64,000 nucleotides of DNA from Methanococcoides sp. EBM-47 (GCA_001896725.1 MPPA01000010.1:62001-126000), one strand, 5' to 3'; positions 36,778 through 46,883 are shown, numbered from the stretch's first letter. Notes: a model not told the origin generated them from the letters alone. Numbers and translations: made by a program.

Positions 36778-37190
36778 CCCCACAACCTCTTTAGCTTTTG
36801 TATATCAGTAGTACCATACTCTTCATGGATGCGATAGGCAAGTATAATGATCATTGCCGTGGTTGCAAGGCTGATGACAATGGCTGTCAATACCAGGGCC
36901 TGCACCAGCGGATCCACGAAATGTGTGGGTTCGGTTCCGTTCAATAACGGAGCAAGAACACCATTCTTAAGGGAGTCACTGAAAATCGTGTTTGTGGGAA
37001 CTACTTCATTATGAGTAATTATTGGTACATCTTTACCACTGAAAGCACCCGCTGATACTATCAGCAGGTTCACAGCATGGGATATTATACTCAAACCTAT
37101 GATCACCCTAACAATGTCCCTGCGCAGGATCAGGAAAGTACCTATCCCGAACAGTATAGCTATTACAAGGGATAGTAATGTGTTATTCAT
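36774..37190 (-). CDS. mrpC: Mrp-type Na+/H+ antiporter subunit C
   Basis: A 138-residue NuoK-like subunit with three membrane helices. The family motif is in IIGLSIISHAVNLLIVSAG (residues 31-49), and a C-terminal helix begins PLVQALVLTAIVI. It carries a longer loop (residues 55-90) between helices 2 and 3 than bacterial MrpC. It overlaps mrpB and mrpD by 4 nt. Confidence 0.92.
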   Translation of the reverse strand: MNNTLLSLVIAILFGIGTFLILRRDIVRVIIGLSIISHAVNLLIVSAGAFSGKDVPIITHNEVVPTNTIFSDSLKNGVLAPLLNGTEPTHFVDPLVQALVLTAIVISLATTAMIIILAYRIHEEYGTTDIQKLKRLWG

Positions 37191-37603
37191 TTGTCCTCAC
37201 CAACCATCTGGAATATACTAAGCAAAGAACCTATGACCACAAAATACACACCTATATCAAATAAAGCAGCAGAGACCATCTCGATCTCCCCTATCAGGGG
37301 AATGTCCAAGATCTCCACTGCGCTTCTAAAGAAATTATGACCAAAAGGCAGAGCTGCAAAACCTGTACATGCTGCCAGAACCAATCCAAAACCGAACCAT
37401 TTGCCCCAATCTGGACTGAATGATTTTTTGATCTCTTCAAGACCATACACCACATAGGACAAGGCTACTATTGAAGCGAACATCACACCTCCAATAAAGC
37501 CTCCCCCTGGATTGTTATGTCCGGCAAGCAACAGGGATATGGAAAACAATATCACCAGTGGCAGGCATATCCTGGTGATCATCTTGGTGATAACAGTGGT
37601 CAT
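37187..37603 (-). CDS. mrpB: Mrp-type Na+/H+ antiporter subunit B
   Basis: A 138-residue subunit with four membrane helices. Its hallmark, GHNNPGGGFIGGVMFASI, is at residues 28-45. It overlaps mrpA and mrpC by 4 nt. Its substrate-bearing partners are MrpA and MrpD. Confidence 0.93.
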   Translation of the reverse strand: MTTVITKMITRICLPLVILFSISLLLAGHNNPGGGFIGGVMFASIVALSYVVYGLEEIKKSFSPDWGKWFGFGLVLAACTGFAALPFGHNFFRSAVEILDIPLIGEIEMVSAALFDIGVYFVVIGSLLSIFQMVGEDK

Positions 37604-39966
37604 TCGCTCTCACCTCTGCTGTGTATCAGATTATAGACCCCAAGTGCTGCAAGGCACATCACAGATATCTCACCTAAGGTATCATATCCTCTGAAATCTA
37701 CAATGACCACGTTCACAATATTGTGACCGCCTGCAAGAGGCAAGGTCTTTTCTATGAAGTAGTAAGAAAGCGACTCAAAGGGAGGGATAATTCCCTGAGT
37801 TGCATTTATTAACAATATGAATACCATGGAAGCTACGGATACTGCTATCAGAGCATCTCTCATGAACAGGGAAGGAGTAATGCGCTCTTTAAAGGTCTGA
37901 GGGATCCTCACAATAGCGAGCAGGAAAATTATCGTGGAAAGGGTTTCCACAAGTACCTGAGTAAGTGCAAGGTCCGGGGCTGACAGGTATATGAAAAGTA
38001 AGCCAACCAGATACCCAAGAGCTGAGAGGGATATCACTGCCGGCAGATATTTTGGCAACATTGCTGCTCCCAGAGCAGCTATTATCATAAAGAAGAAAAC
38101 CAGAAGCTCATATGGTGCCACATCGAAGTTCAGTGTTGGTATAAAACCTGCCGAAAGTTTCAGGAAAGGCACAGCGAATAATACGATCGTTAAAAAAAGA
38201 AGTGCAAGGACATATCTCCTGACAGGACCTGGCTGCATGAAAGATGAAAATCCTTTTAGAGTGTCTTTTGCATTGTTCACCAGGCCATCGTATATATAAT
38301 TAATACTGATGAAAGGATACTTCCGGTTAAAGCTGTTCTGCCACTTAGCTATAGAGTCATAACGTGTATATACTGCAATACCCAGCAGGAATGTGATCAA
38401 GGTCATTACCAGAGACCCTGTCAATCCATGCCAGAGCTTTACATGAAGATGTTGTGTTTCCATCATTATCGAAGAAGCTGTAGGTTCGACAAGGTTTTGC
38501 ACAGCTATGGAGGGCACAAGTCCGAACAGTATGATCAGTCCTGCAAGGAAAGCTGCAGGGATGATCATAACAAAAGAAGGATCATGGATATGTGAAGGTA
38601 AACCCTTTTCAGGGCGTTTGCCCAGGAAAATAGCAGCTATGAACTTAATGGAATAGGCAAATGTGAATACACCACCTGCCACAGCCAGTGCCGGAATGAT
38701 AAAGGTAAAAGGACTTCCCAGTGCATGCCCCATCTCAAGGGATGATTCATAGAACATTTCCTTGCTCAAAAAACCATTAAGTGGAGGCACTCCAGCCATG
38801 GAAAGGGCACCTATTGTTGCAATAATGAACGTGATAGGCATTTCGTGCCGCAGACCACCTAGCCGTGTAATATCACGGGTAGCGGCTTCATGTGCTACGA
38901 TGCCAGCGACAAGGAAAAGACATGCTTTGAACGTTGCATGGTTAAGCAGATGGAAGGTTGCTGCCGCAACTCCAATTCCCGGTTCCTGATATGTAGCATA
39001 GCCGTACATCGTCATTATATATGCCAGCTGGCTGACCGTTGAGTACGCAAGCAGGGCTTTTATATCGATTTGTCTAAAAGCCAGGAAACCTGCCACAAGC
39101 ATTGTGATGATCCCAGTTCCACTGATCAATATGAACCAGGCATCTGTGCCCGAGAATATGGGATGGACCCTGGCAACGAGGTATATTCCAGCTTTTACCA
39201 TGGTGGCAGAGTGCAGAAATGCACTTACTGGAGTGGGTGCTTCCATTGCATTGGGAAGCCATATATAGAAAGGACCCTGAGCGGATTTTGATGCAGCTCC
39301 TATGAATATCAGTATAAGGGCTGCTAGGAACAGTTCATGACCTCGAACTGCTTGTATGAGCATTTCGTTCTGCAGGATGGTAGGTATATCGAAAGTGCCC
39401 GTGATAGAGCGCAGTACGATGAAACCAGCAAGCATGAAAAGCCCACCTGCTGCTGTCACCAGCAGAGATTTAGTGGCTCCATAAACTGATTCAGGTCTGT
39501 TCCTCCAGTAACCTATGAGCATGAAAGAAGTGATACTGGTGAGCTCCCAGAAAATAAAGAGCATGATCGTATTGGCAGCAAATACCATTCCCAGCATGGA
39601 GCCCATGAACAGGAGAAGCCATTGGTAATACCTGGGAAGATCTTCTTTATGCCCCATGTACCCATTAGAATAGGACATGATTATTATGCCTATACCTGTG
39701 ATAATGATCCCGAACAAAATGCTCAGACCATCCACATATATGCTGTATTCAACACCCACAGAGGGGATCCATTCCACAGATGCTTGGAAATGTTCACCAT
39801 GCATTACAAGGGGAATTAGACTGACAACCAGCAAAAAACTAACTAAAGCAACAAACGAAGCAAACCAGCCAACCTTGTGCTTTATCAACTTCTCTACTGC
39901 TGGTACTGCAGCCGCCAGCAAGAATGGTAGGAATACCGCCAGAGTGATTGAGATGAAGGGGTCCAT
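37600..39966 (-). CDS. mrpA: Mrp-type Na+/H+ antiporter subunit A
   Basis: A 788-residue NuoL-like subunit with about 20 helices. The antiporter core has WELTSITSFMLIGYW near 130, LPNAMEAPTPVSAFLHSATMVKAG near 240 (cited in pieces: LPNAMEAPTP, SAFLHSATM) and HATFKACLFLVAGI near 340. The C-terminal 170 residues form the MrpB-like extension (DLALTQVLVETLSTIIFLL). GGGGG lies 6 nt before the ATG at 39966, favouring it over the ATG at 39978. It is the first gene of the operon, with the promoter in the AT-rich 39970-40130 region. Confidence 0.94.
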   Translation of the reverse strand: MDPFISITLAVFLPFLLAAAVPAVEKLIKHKVGWFASFVALVSFLLVVSLIPLVMHGEHFQASVEWIPSVGVEYSIYVDGLSILFGIIITGIGIIIMSYSNGYMGHKEDLPRYYQWLLLFMGSMLGMVFAANTIMLFIFWELTSITSFMLIGYWRNRPESVYGATKSLLVTAAGGLFMLAGFIVLRSITGTFDIPTILQNEMLIQAVRGHELFLAALILIFIGAASKSAQGPFYIWLPNAMEAPTPVSAFLHSATMVKAGIYLVARVHPIFSGTDAWFILISGTGIITMLVAGFLAFRQIDIKALLAYSTVSQLAYIMTMYGYATYQEPGIGVAAATFHLLNHATFKACLFLVAGIVAHEAATRDITRLGGLRHEMPITFIIATIGALSMAGVPPLNGFLSKEMFYESSLEMGHALGSPFTFIIPALAVAGGVFTFAYSIKFIAAIFLGKRPEKGLPSHIHDPSFVMIIPAAFLAGLIILFGLVPSIAVQNLVEPTASSIMMETQHLHVKLWHGLTGSLVMTLITFLLGIAVYTRYDSIAKWQNSFNRKYPFISINYIYDGLVNNAKDTLKGFSSFMQPGPVRRYVLALLFLTIVLFAVPFLKLSAGFIPTLNFDVAPYELLVFFFMIIAALGAAMLPKYLPAVISLSALGYLVGLLFIYLSAPDLALTQVLVETLSTIIFLLAIVRIPQTFKERITPSLFMRDALIAVSVASMVFILLINATQGIIPPFESLSYYFIEKTLPLAGGHNIVNVVIVDFRGYDTLGEISVMCLAALGVYNLIHSRGESE

Positions 39967-40084
39967 GCCTACCCCCATTATTTTACCAATATATAATTGT
40001 TTTTAATGATGGATTCGGACCTTGTAATATACTAGCTGAAAAATATATTACCAAAAATATGATATATAGAGATAAATAAGATCA

Positions 40085-40103
40085 ATAGCATAGCATAGCA
40101 TAG
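40085..40103 (+). repeat. Short tandem ATAGC repeat
   Basis: Just under four copies of ATAGC in the divergent promoter region between mrpA and the next gene. It is too short to assign a role. Confidence 0.6.
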
Positions 40104-40140
40104 TAAGCTTGCAGTTTAAAGATGTAAAGGAAGACACAAA

Positions 40141-40476
40141 ATGCCCAGAGACCTATCACAAAAAGATATTGATCTGTTAAAGTTGTTAGCTCCTGAGTGT
40201 AAAGGTTTGGATTGCGCAGGCTCAGGTGCTTCATACAGATCTATCCTCCCGCCTCTTGCCAATCATTTTGCTTCAGATGAACATGATTTCAGAAAAAGGC
40301 TGGAAAAACTTAGTACCGAAGATTTACAGTATTTGCTATCGCTTACAAAAAATGGAGATGAGAGCCTCAACTGTGTGCCTCCCCGATACCTGCTGATCTT
40401 CATTGATCTGGTCAATGAACGTTTAAAGCTATCATTAACAAAAGAGTCGTTTTTCAATGTTATGGGTAAGTGTTGA
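40141..40476 (+). CDS. Small soluble protein of unknown function
   Basis: A 111-residue hydrophilic, largely helical protein with no signal peptide. It has four cysteines (CKGLDCAGSG near residue 19, one near 81 and one at the C-terminus) and an LSTEDLQYLLSL helix. AAGGAAG sits 9 nt before the ATG, so translation is likely. It stands alone, divergent from mrpA and convergent with the flavodoxin gene. I do not recognise the family. Confidence 0.65.
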   Translation: MPRDLSQKDIDLLKLLAPECKGLDCAGSGASYRSILPPLANHFASDEHDFRKRLEKLSTEDLQYLLSLTKNGDESLNCVPPRYLLIFIDLVNERLKLSLTKESFFNVMGKC

Positions 40477-40588
40477 CACATTAGCCTTGCCCATGATATT
40501 AAATCCTTAGTATGATCAGGAAAGACGAACATTTTTCTTGACCGAGCCCTGTAATATATTTTTTGAACATTGGGTCGGCCTGGTATTT

Positions 40589-40615
40589 AAAAAAAGGAGC
40601 CTTGAAAAAAGCTCC
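40589..40615 (-). terminator. Intrinsic terminator of the flavodoxin gene
   Basis: On the minus strand, GGAGC and GCTCC form a stem around a 10-nt loop, followed by seven T residues (40589-40595). It lies 15 nt after the flavodoxin stop. Confidence 0.7.
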
Positions 40616-40629
40616 ATTCTATCATGATG

Positions 40630-41124
40630 TCAGGCCTTTGCCTGTATCTCCTTAGCAAATGCCTTTGCTTTATTTACCCTAGACTCATCAGGTTGTCCTT
40701 TTGTTGATGGACCCATCTCACCAAAGGCTTTCATCTGCGGATCATCGGCCTTTAACAGCCTGTCAATAATAGGCTGAGCAAGCTCACCCTGACAATCAAA
40801 TGCACCGAGGATAGTCGCATCAGCTGCAGCCTGTTCGTAGGAACCGGTCCACGAATGAATGGCTTCTACCCCTTCAGGAACAGCATGTGTCATGAATATT
40901 GCGATCTTCTTACCTTTAGTACTGGTTGATAAAAAATCCTTAACCATTGGCGGAATATCGAACTGCATTATAGGAAAACCAATGAAAGTAAGAGCATATC
41001 CTTCAAGGTCCTTGACCTCAGATATGGGTTTGATCGCCTTTTCCCCTTCAATTTCGCCATAAATGGCTTCAGCTATCTTCTTTGTGTTTCCGGTCTGACT
41101 CATATAGGTAACGAGTGTCTTCAT
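40630..41124 (-). CDS. Flavodoxin family protein
   Basis: A 164-residue FMN-binding flavodoxin-like protein. The phosphate loop YMSQTGNTKKIAEAI is at residues 6-20, with isoalloxazine-contact segments FIGFPIMQFDIPP near 45 and FMTHAVPEG near 78. GGGGAGATG 5 nt before the ATG at 41124 favours this start over the in-frame upstream one. It would shuttle low-potential electrons between redox enzymes. A DUF362 ferredoxin-like gene lies upstream on the same strand, but 160 bp away. Confidence 0.88.
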   Translation of the reverse strand: MKTLVTYMSQTGNTKKIAEAIYGEIEGEKAIKPISEVKDLEGYALTFIGFPIMQFDIPPMVKDFLSTSTKGKKIAIFMTHAVPEGVEAIHSWTGSYEQAAADATILGAFDCQGELAQPIIDRLLKADDPQMKAFGEMGPSTKGQPDESRVNKAKAFAKEIQAKA

Positions 41125-41286
41125 ATTACATCTCCCCATGTTTGGTACTTAGTAAGTATCTGCTGGACACAAATATAAGTTTCGTAAAACATGTGTTATT
41201 TGTATGAAGTTGTTAACAAAAGTGAGACGCTAGCGAAATAAAAAAGATGATCTTATCTTAAGACCATGGCGTATTAAAACATAGGA

Positions 41287-42354
41287 TTAACCAAGTCCCT
41301 CTAAGGAATATCCCAGGCTGCCAGCTCCTATCTTTGCAGCATGTTCCAGATGTATCATCGGATCAATACCCCATACATCCTCAATGGAGTGTATACAGCC
41401 CTCTTCCTCTATTTTTTTATTGATCAGATCGAGACTTGCCTTGTCAATAGCAACAGGGTCCATTGAAGCAAGTATACCCACATTTCCTGCAAAGACGGGA
41501 GCAGAGAAATTAAAGCAATCACATCCAGGGGTCAGATCAAATATCCAGTTGATATATCCTATCTTTTCGGGCAGAAGCTTGACTGGTCCTAAAGCAGCTT
41601 CCCCTAAGCGGACCTGTGTTTCGGTGGTGTAGTCCTCTTGTGTCATTATAGAGTCAAAACTGCATGACCCCATACATGATAACTCACCCATACATACGCT
41701 CTTATCAACAAATGCTTTGCCGTTTTCCAGGTATATAGCATTCCACGGACATGCCCTGACGCATCTTCCACATCCTATGCAAGTATCTGTATCAATTTCC
41801 GGCATTCCGGGAGAATGCACTTTTGCTTTGCCTTCCTTATCCAGACATCCCATACCCAGATTCTTGACAGCGCCACCAAAACCAGATGTTGGATGACCTT
41901 TACAATGTGAGATCATGATCATAGCATCAGCTTTTGCAATGGCAGAAGCCACTGTGATCTCGTCTATATATTTTCCTCCAATGGGTACCTTTACACTGTC
42001 ATCTCCAATCAGACCATCTGCAGGGATGAACGGGGCGTTCATGCTACCGAACGTGAAGCCGTTCACAGCTGCTGTCCAGAGCATGTCAGCGCCATTGAAA
42101 CGTTTTCCGCTGTAAAGGACAGTGGTATCTGTTATGAACGGTATCCCCCCAGCTTCTTTTACAAGGTCCACCACAGTTCTGACTATGACCGGGCGCACAT
42201 ATGTGGTATTCCCATACTCTCCGGGATGGACCTTGATAGCCACAAGATCACCTTCATCAATTACGGTTATTTTTCTGAAAAGCTCCTTTATCTGATCCAC
42301 CTGTGTATTTGTCGGCCCGATATCTGCAGCAGATCTAAAGAACACTTTGCTCAT
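41287..42354 (-). CDS. DUF362 domain protein with 4Fe-4S ferredoxin motif
   Basis: A 355-residue cytosolic protein. An N-terminal and central DUF362 domain includes KVHPGEYGNTTYVRP near 40 and ISHCKGHPTSGFGGAVKNLGMGC near 150 (cited in pieces: ISHCKGHP, GFGGAVKNLGMG). A bacterial-type ferredoxin motif, CIGCGRCVRACPWNAI, follows near 190-205. A further cysteine set, CMGELSCMGSC, completes a likely second cluster. Family members are uncharacterised iron-sulfur proteins common in methanogens. The promoter lies in the 42355-42520 gap. Confidence 0.85.
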   Translation of the reverse strand: MSKVFFRSAADIGPTNTQVDQIKELFRKITVIDEGDLVAIKVHPGEYGNTTYVRPVIVRTVVDLVKEAGGIPFITDTTVLYSGKRFNGADMLWTAAVNGFTFGSMNAPFIPADGLIGDDSVKVPIGGKYIDEITVASAIAKADAMIMISHCKGHPTSGFGGAVKNLGMGCLDKEGKAKVHSPGMPEIDTDTCIGCGRCVRACPWNAIYLENGKAFVDKSVCMGELSCMGSCSFDSIMTQEDYTTETQVRLGEAALGPVKLLPEKIGYINWIFDLTPGCDCFNFSAPVFAGNVGILASMDPVAIDKASLDLINKKIEEEGCIHSIEDVWGIDPMIHLEHAAKIGAGSLGYSLEGLG

Positions 42355-42520
42355 ATACTGCCTCCTTCTTCAGTTTCTCTCAAAAACACACTTTGTACTA
42401 TACTATTTATGACCACATTAATGATCAGACAAAGCTTGCAGAGAGTTCTCATTGTATATTTTCCACACATCTTTGATAAATTAGACCGTTTCACATGGGG
42501 TTGATCACGCGGTCTGTCTA

Positions 42521-42877
42521 TTAACAGATATCATCAACATACCAGTCCACATAGGCAACAAGCTTTTTCTTCTCCCAGTCCTTTAGTCTTGCAGGACTGT
42601 CTTTCCGTGCGCCATCAAAAAGGTCCTTCATCATGCTTTCATCAAGCACGTGCACTTTGTATGCTCCTTTCTCATTCTTCCTTATATAATAGCCAGGTGC
42701 CAATGTATCTGATTTTTTCCACATTTTGATCTTTTCATAATTCCATAGAGATGTGGCCCACTCTGCAAGCTTTAATACATATTCATCTGCTATGTCCTCA
42801 ACATTTCCGAGAATGACACAGTGCTTACAGTTTTTTGTTAATTCGATACTGTTTTTGCGGCGAACTATGTCTGACAT
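42521..42877 (-). CDS. Uncharacterised 118-residue protein
   Basis: A soluble alpha/beta protein with three cysteines (KHCVILGN near 20 and the final residue). It has a central basic stretch with a YYIRKNEKG segment and a C-terminal LKDWEKKKLVAYVDWYV. No ribosome site is obvious. It follows a small ORF by 30 bp. I do not recognise the family. Confidence 0.55.
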   Translation of the reverse strand: MSDIVRRKNSIELTKNCKHCVILGNVEDIADEYVLKLAEWATSLWNYEKIKMWKKSDTLAPGYYIRKNEKGAYKVHVLDESMMKDLFDGARKDSPARLKDWEKKKLVAYVDWYVDDIC

Positions 42878-42907
42878 GATAAAACCAATTAAAACAACAA
42901 AGAAGTA

Positions 42908-43084
42908 CTATAATACATTATCGAAATCTTCTAGGATAATACCTATCCACTTAGGAAAGAAAAATTTGATCGTTCTTGAACAGGCAGGTCCACATATGTT
43001 TCTATTCATTTTCGCTTCCTTAATGGCTACATATTCCCTGTATTGCTCTACTTCAACGAGCATTTTGAATACGAAATATCTCAT
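42908..43084 (-). CDS. Possible small protein, 58 residues
   Basis: A frame from the ATG at 43084, with AGGTAGGA 5 nt upstream, encodes a basic protein starting MRYFVFKMLVEVEQ and containing one NICGPAC motif. The good ribosome site and the close following gene argue that it is real, but there is no family recognition and the length is near chance. Confidence 0.4.
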   Translation of the reverse strand: MRYFVFKMLVEVEQYREYVAIKEAKMNRNICGPACSRTIKFFFPKWIGIILEDFDNVL

Positions 43085-43298
43085 ACAGTTCCTACCTTCT
43101 TCCTTCAACGGTCCATGATTGACTGTACTTTGCTGCAGTTTTATTTTGAGGATCGCTTTCTGCAGTTCATTGAAGTGAACATCTTTTGCTTGTATGCCCC
43201 TGATGTATTGAAATCAAAGTAAGGATTACGAAGGCCGTATGAGATAAAAACCAGCCCTCTTTTATTAATATATACAATAACAGGTTCTGGCCCTGTTG

Positions 43299-43335
43299 AA
43301 AAAATTGATCATGGGGTCCGCAAATAGCGGACACC
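43299..43335 (-). terminator. Terminator of the ACDS operon
   Basis: On the minus strand, GGTGTCCGC (43327-43335) and GCGGACCCC (43313-43321) pair with one mismatch around a 5-nt loop. A T6 run (43299-43304) follows within 15 nt. It begins 17 nt after the cdhE stop. Confidence 0.65.
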
Positions 43336-43351
43336 GTATTTTGATTTGTTT

Positions 43352-44761
43352 TTACTCTGCTTTCGGAGGCCAGTTCTTTTCCATCCAGCCCGGAAGCCTA
43401 CCGGAATCAGCTGGTCCGATCATTACCCTTGATCCTGTCTCATCCTCCACATCACCTTGCAGACGTGCTGCAAGTCCCGGAAGGACTATGGTATTGTGGG
43501 TTGTATCGTTCTTAAGATTGAAACCTGAGTCCTCTATGCCTTTCTTGATCTTTGCTGCCGTGAGCTGACCACCGGCCACTGCAGCCTCCACACCAATACC
43601 ATCGGTATCTATCGCCCAGAGGTAGCAATCTATCTTGCTGGAAGCAAGATCGCTCTCCACTGTATAGTAGGTGAGGGCAAAGTTGGTCGTGACCAGCACA
43701 GGTGAATCCCTGTCCGGATTACCTATCTTATACATAGCGGGCTGTACGCTCACAGGCTTTCTGGGATCAGTATAGATCGTATCCCTGATGTGTAACTGTG
43801 GAAGCAGAGCATATGGCTCGATGCTATGCATTATCATTACATCGCCATACTTTATAGTGAATATGGATGCAATAACCGTTTCCCAATATGAGGCACTGAC
43901 AGCGTCATCATGCACCATCCACGCGGTTAGAGGGACTGCCATTATAGGATAGGCAATATCCTTATCCCCTTCAACGCCAGCCCTTCTGATCTTCAGGAAA
44001 TTGGTGAAGGTCTTCTTCAGGTCCTTGCCTGCAGGGAACGTGCCAGGATCCAGAACAAGTTTCTCAGTGCCCATACTTGCAAAGGTCATTGCAAGGGATT
44101 TGAGCGTGTCCAGATCATCAGGTGAGAACAGTGTAACAGGTACATCGTATTCAATTGCAATGTCTGCCACTTGCTGCCAGTTATCCTTGTTTGCAGCGTA
44201 TAGGAGTGGATTTTTATCCTTTGCCACATCAAGACCAGCCCTCAGCACTTCTGGATCGAAGGAGCAGAGAATAAGGGGCATATCAGTGGTTTCAATAACT
44301 TTTTTTACAGCATCTGCAAACTTTTTAGGGTCATTGGAAATGCACCTGACAGCTACCATGTCCAGTTTAAGGAAGTCACCTACATAGAACTTCTTAAAGT
44401 CCTGGATCTTCCTGACCCTCTCTGTAAGTTCATTTTCGGGCATGGTGTCCCAGACATCATAAGCAAATGCAGTGGGATTGAAGAAAGTAAGTCTGTGACG
44501 GTACAACACATCGTCTCCACCAATCTTCACCGCCTTTTCACCCACACCAACCACCACTTCACGGACCTCTGGGGCGAGAAGTACATGCAGTTCCCTGAGT
44601 TTTTTGCTGAACTTCTCTTCAAGCATAGGTGTGCAATCTGTGAGCTTCTTGGATCGGTCGATCAGACGTGCAGCAAAGGCCATACATGTTTGTTCACCGC
44701 ACTTGCCACAGTTAGTACCCGGCAGATATTTATATGCTTCAAGCGGACTGTTGATCTTCAT
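43352..44761 (-). CDS. cdhE: ACDS corrinoid iron-sulfur protein, gamma subunit
   Basis: The 469-residue large subunit of the corrinoid/iron-sulfur methyl carrier. An N-terminal four-cysteine domain, NCGKCGEQTCMAFAARL (residues 17-33) with a further Cys near 42, binds the low-potential 4Fe-4S cluster. A TIM-barrel follows, and a C-terminal corrinoid domain begins near 320. It passes the methyl group from tetrahydrosarcinapterin to the A cluster of CdhC. AGGTGTG precedes its ATG; cdhD ends 3 nt upstream. It is the last gene of the operon. Confidence 0.96.
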   Translation of the reverse strand: MKINSPLEAYKYLPGTNCGKCGEQTCMAFAARLIDRSKKLTDCTPMLEEKFSKKLRELHVLLAPEVREVVVGVGEKAVKIGGDDVLYRHRLTFFNPTAFAYDVWDTMPENELTERVRKIQDFKKFYVGDFLKLDMVAVRCISNDPKKFADAVKKVIETTDMPLILCSFDPEVLRAGLDVAKDKNPLLYAANKDNWQQVADIAIEYDVPVTLFSPDDLDTLKSLAMTFASMGTEKLVLDPGTFPAGKDLKKTFTNFLKIRRAGVEGDKDIAYPIMAVPLTAWMVHDDAVSASYWETVIASIFTIKYGDVMIMHSIEPYALLPQLHIRDTIYTDPRKPVSVQPAMYKIGNPDRDSPVLVTTNFALTYYTVESDLASSKIDCYLWAIDTDGIGVEAAVAGGQLTAAKIKKGIEDSGFNLKNDTTHNTIVLPGLAARLQGDVEDETGSRVMIGPADSGRLPGWMEKNWPPKAE

Positions 44762-44764
44762 GTT

Positions 44765-46102
44765 TCACACCTCTGCTCCTATCCAATTGGTAATGTCAAC
44801 TGTTTTCGATTCAATTGAACCATAAAGGGTCTGGGTGATCTCCTTGAGCACCTGCACAGAAGCAGGGTGCATCATCATGAACATATCATTGCCTGCAAGG
44901 GACAACGCCAGGCCGGTGATGATCTCCCATATGGGACCACGATATTCTCTGGGGCCCCATTCAGAGTCCTGCGTCTGTGGTGATGAAACCATCCATGCCT
45001 CGCGAGCACCCCATGCGTTGGTGGTGCCTGAGGACATCGGGAACGTCAGTTCATCATCGCCCATCAGACCTGCGAGCCTTATACGTTCCATGTTACTGTA
45101 AGCATAATCCAGACCATAACCAAGAGCTGCAGTGGTCGGATCCATTATGATACTGTCCCTTGGGACATTACACTGCTTCATGAGTTTTCTGTTAAGCTCT
45201 TTCTGAGCATTGATCTCAAGCTGGGTCCAGGAAAGTACCACATGTCCGTTGTTTATAGCTGCCTTGGCTATTCTCTCATAGTCCAGGTTCAGACTTGCGG
45301 AAGCGAGAAGTACACGCTCACCTGCAGCAGCCTCTGCAGCTTTCTCCAGCACTTCAGGATCCTTCTGTGGGTTGCCTGAACCACCAATAACTATAGGCAC
45401 GTCCACAGCCTGCAACACATCTTCAACTACTTTGGCTGCATCACGGGCAGAAGTATCCTTGATAAGAGGATCGGTAGATATCAGGTGTATGGTCACCATA
45501 TCAGCATTAAATTTCTTGACGACTTTTTTTGCCCACTCTGCTGGATCGTTCATGACATCATCATAGTTGGATTTCACCGCCTTGGCCATACCAATGGGCA
45601 TATCGAATACATCCATGGTGACGTAGTTGCGGTGAGGCATTTCAGCATCAAAGTAATATGGCAGGGCATTTTCCCCTCCCAGGGTAATAGTGTTCTTCCT
45701 AGAGCCGCCATTTGAGGATGTGGCACCCAGGGTCACTTCCTGTATAGGGTTGTTCCAGTTCGTTGCTGAGGCCACTTCGAACTTTGCAGCCAGAAGTTCC
45801 TGCACTCTGGCCTTTGTTGCAGCCATCTCGCCCACAGGCGAAAGGGCACCTGCAGTCCCCATTCCCAAAGCCTGGGAGAACAACTGGTCCACGGGGTATC
45901 CCAGTATCCTGCCTATGTTGGCCATGTGCAGGGAGATATGTGAGATCTCCTGTCCCAGTGCATAGGCCAGTGCAGGGTTAAGCCCTCCACCGCCAGTTAT
46001 ATTTAATTCGATATCACCCTCGATGGTCACACCTTCCAGGGCTTCTATATCAAAATCCTTGAACAGGTTGGTGATATCAGTTAGTTTGGTCTTCTTTGTC
46101 AT
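44765..46102 (-). CDS. cdhD: ACDS corrinoid iron-sulfur protein, delta subunit
   Basis: The 445-residue small subunit of the corrinoid protein, which binds the methyl-pterin partner and the corrinoid together with CdhE. Recognisable blocks are the [17 protein letters not shown]-terminus and [20 protein letters not shown] near 265. The central TIM-barrel ends in [15 protein letters not shown]. The frame opens at TTG 46123, but the ATG at 46102 follows GGTGG and begins MTKKTKL as in known CdhD, so I use it. It lies between the CooC-type gene and cdhE. Confidence 0.95.
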   Translation of the reverse strand: MTKKTKLTDITNLFKDFDIEALEGVTIEGDIELNITGGGGLNPALAYALGQEISHISLHMANIGRILGYPVDQLFSQALGMGTAGALSPVGEMAATKARVQELLAAKFEVASATNWNNPIQEVTLGATSSNGGSRKNTITLGGENALPYYFDAEMPHRNYVTMDVFDMPIGMAKAVKSNYDDVMNDPAEWAKKVVKKFNADMVTIHLISTDPLIKDTSARDAAKVVEDVLQAVDVPIVIGGSGNPQKDPEVLEKAAEAAAGERVLLASASLNLDYERIAKAAINNGHVVLSWTQLEINAQKELNRKLMKQCNVPRDSIIMDPTTAALGYGLDYAYSNMERIRLAGLMGDDELTFPMSSGTTNAWGAREAWMVSSPQTQDSEWGPREYRGPIWEIITGLALSLAGNDMFMMMHPASVQVLKEITQTLYGSIESKTVDITNWIGAEV

Positions 46103-46130
46103 ATGTATTCCACCATAAATCAAGAGAGCA

Positions 46131-46883
46131 TCATAAATTTAATTTCCGGGAGATATTCTCTACTTCCTTGACGGCAGGTGAGTCGTCTGGAAGTTCCATA
46201 AGCGACTGTCCTGTAAGGTCCCTTTCTACTATCATTTCATCCATTGGGACCATACCTATAAGCTCCAGTCCCATTTCTGTAGCATTCTTCACGATCGTTT
46301 CACGTGTACTGTCAGTGACCTTGTTAGCGATCACGTATATATGGTTCACATCGGTATTCAGTTTTCCAACCAATTCACGGATACGCTCAGCAGTTCCCAT
46401 TCCTCTGCGGGACCCGTCTGTTACTACAATAAGATCATCCACCTGTTTGAATATCTTCCTGCTGAAATGTTCAAGTCCGGCTTCAGTATCGATTATAAGG
46501 ACATCATAGTTGCCTACGAGTTTGTTCATTATACCCCGCAGCAGGTTATTGACATAACAATAACATCCGGAACCCTCGGGCCTGCCCATGACCAGCAGGT
46601 CATATCCGGACATTTCCTCCAGCACTTCGTATAGCTTGGATTCCAGAATGGACTGCTTGTTGATATCGGGAGGAAGATTGTCACGCTCTTCATACATGAA
46701 CTCTTTCACATCACCAATTGTCCTGTGCACCTCACATCCCAGCGTTTCCGGAAGATTTGTATCAGGGTCAGCATCTACTGCTAGAACTACTTTGTTACTT
46801 CTGATGAGGTGCCGTATGAGCAAGGTGGTAATGGCTGTCTTGCCAGTACCTCCTTTCCCGGTCACTGCTATTATTCTGGTCAC
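46131..46883 (-). CDS. cooC: CooC/AcsF-type nickel-insertion ATPase
   Basis: A 250-residue MinD/Mrp-like P-loop ATPase. The deviant Walker [15 protein letters not shown] is at residues 9-22, the [14 protein letters not shown] switch near 37, and a CYCYVNN metal-site-like segment near 110 (within [10 protein letters not shown]). The [10 protein letters not shown] Walker B region follows. CooC proteins insert nickel into CO dehydrogenase or acetyl-CoA synthase clusters, and its place between cdhC and cdhD fits that job. It uses a GTG start, and AGAGGCC serves as a weak ribosome site. Confidence 0.92.
   Translation of the reverse strand: MTRIIAVTGKGGTGKTAITTLLIRHLIRSNKVVLAVDADPDTNLPETLGCEVHRTIGDVKEFMYEERDNLPPDINKQSILESKLYEVLEEMSGYDLLVMGRPEGSGCYCYVNNLLRGIMNKLVGNYDVLIIDTEAGLEHFSRKIFKQVDDLIVVTDGSRRGMGTAERIRELVGKLNTDVNHIYVIANKVTDSTRETIVKNATEMGLELIGMVPMDEMIVERDLTGQSLMELPDDSPAVKEVENISRKLNL

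Noticed and set aside
40085-40103. ATAGC tandem repeat as a phase-variable tract
   Set aside because: Under four copies, outside coding sequence, with no sign of a contingency gene.
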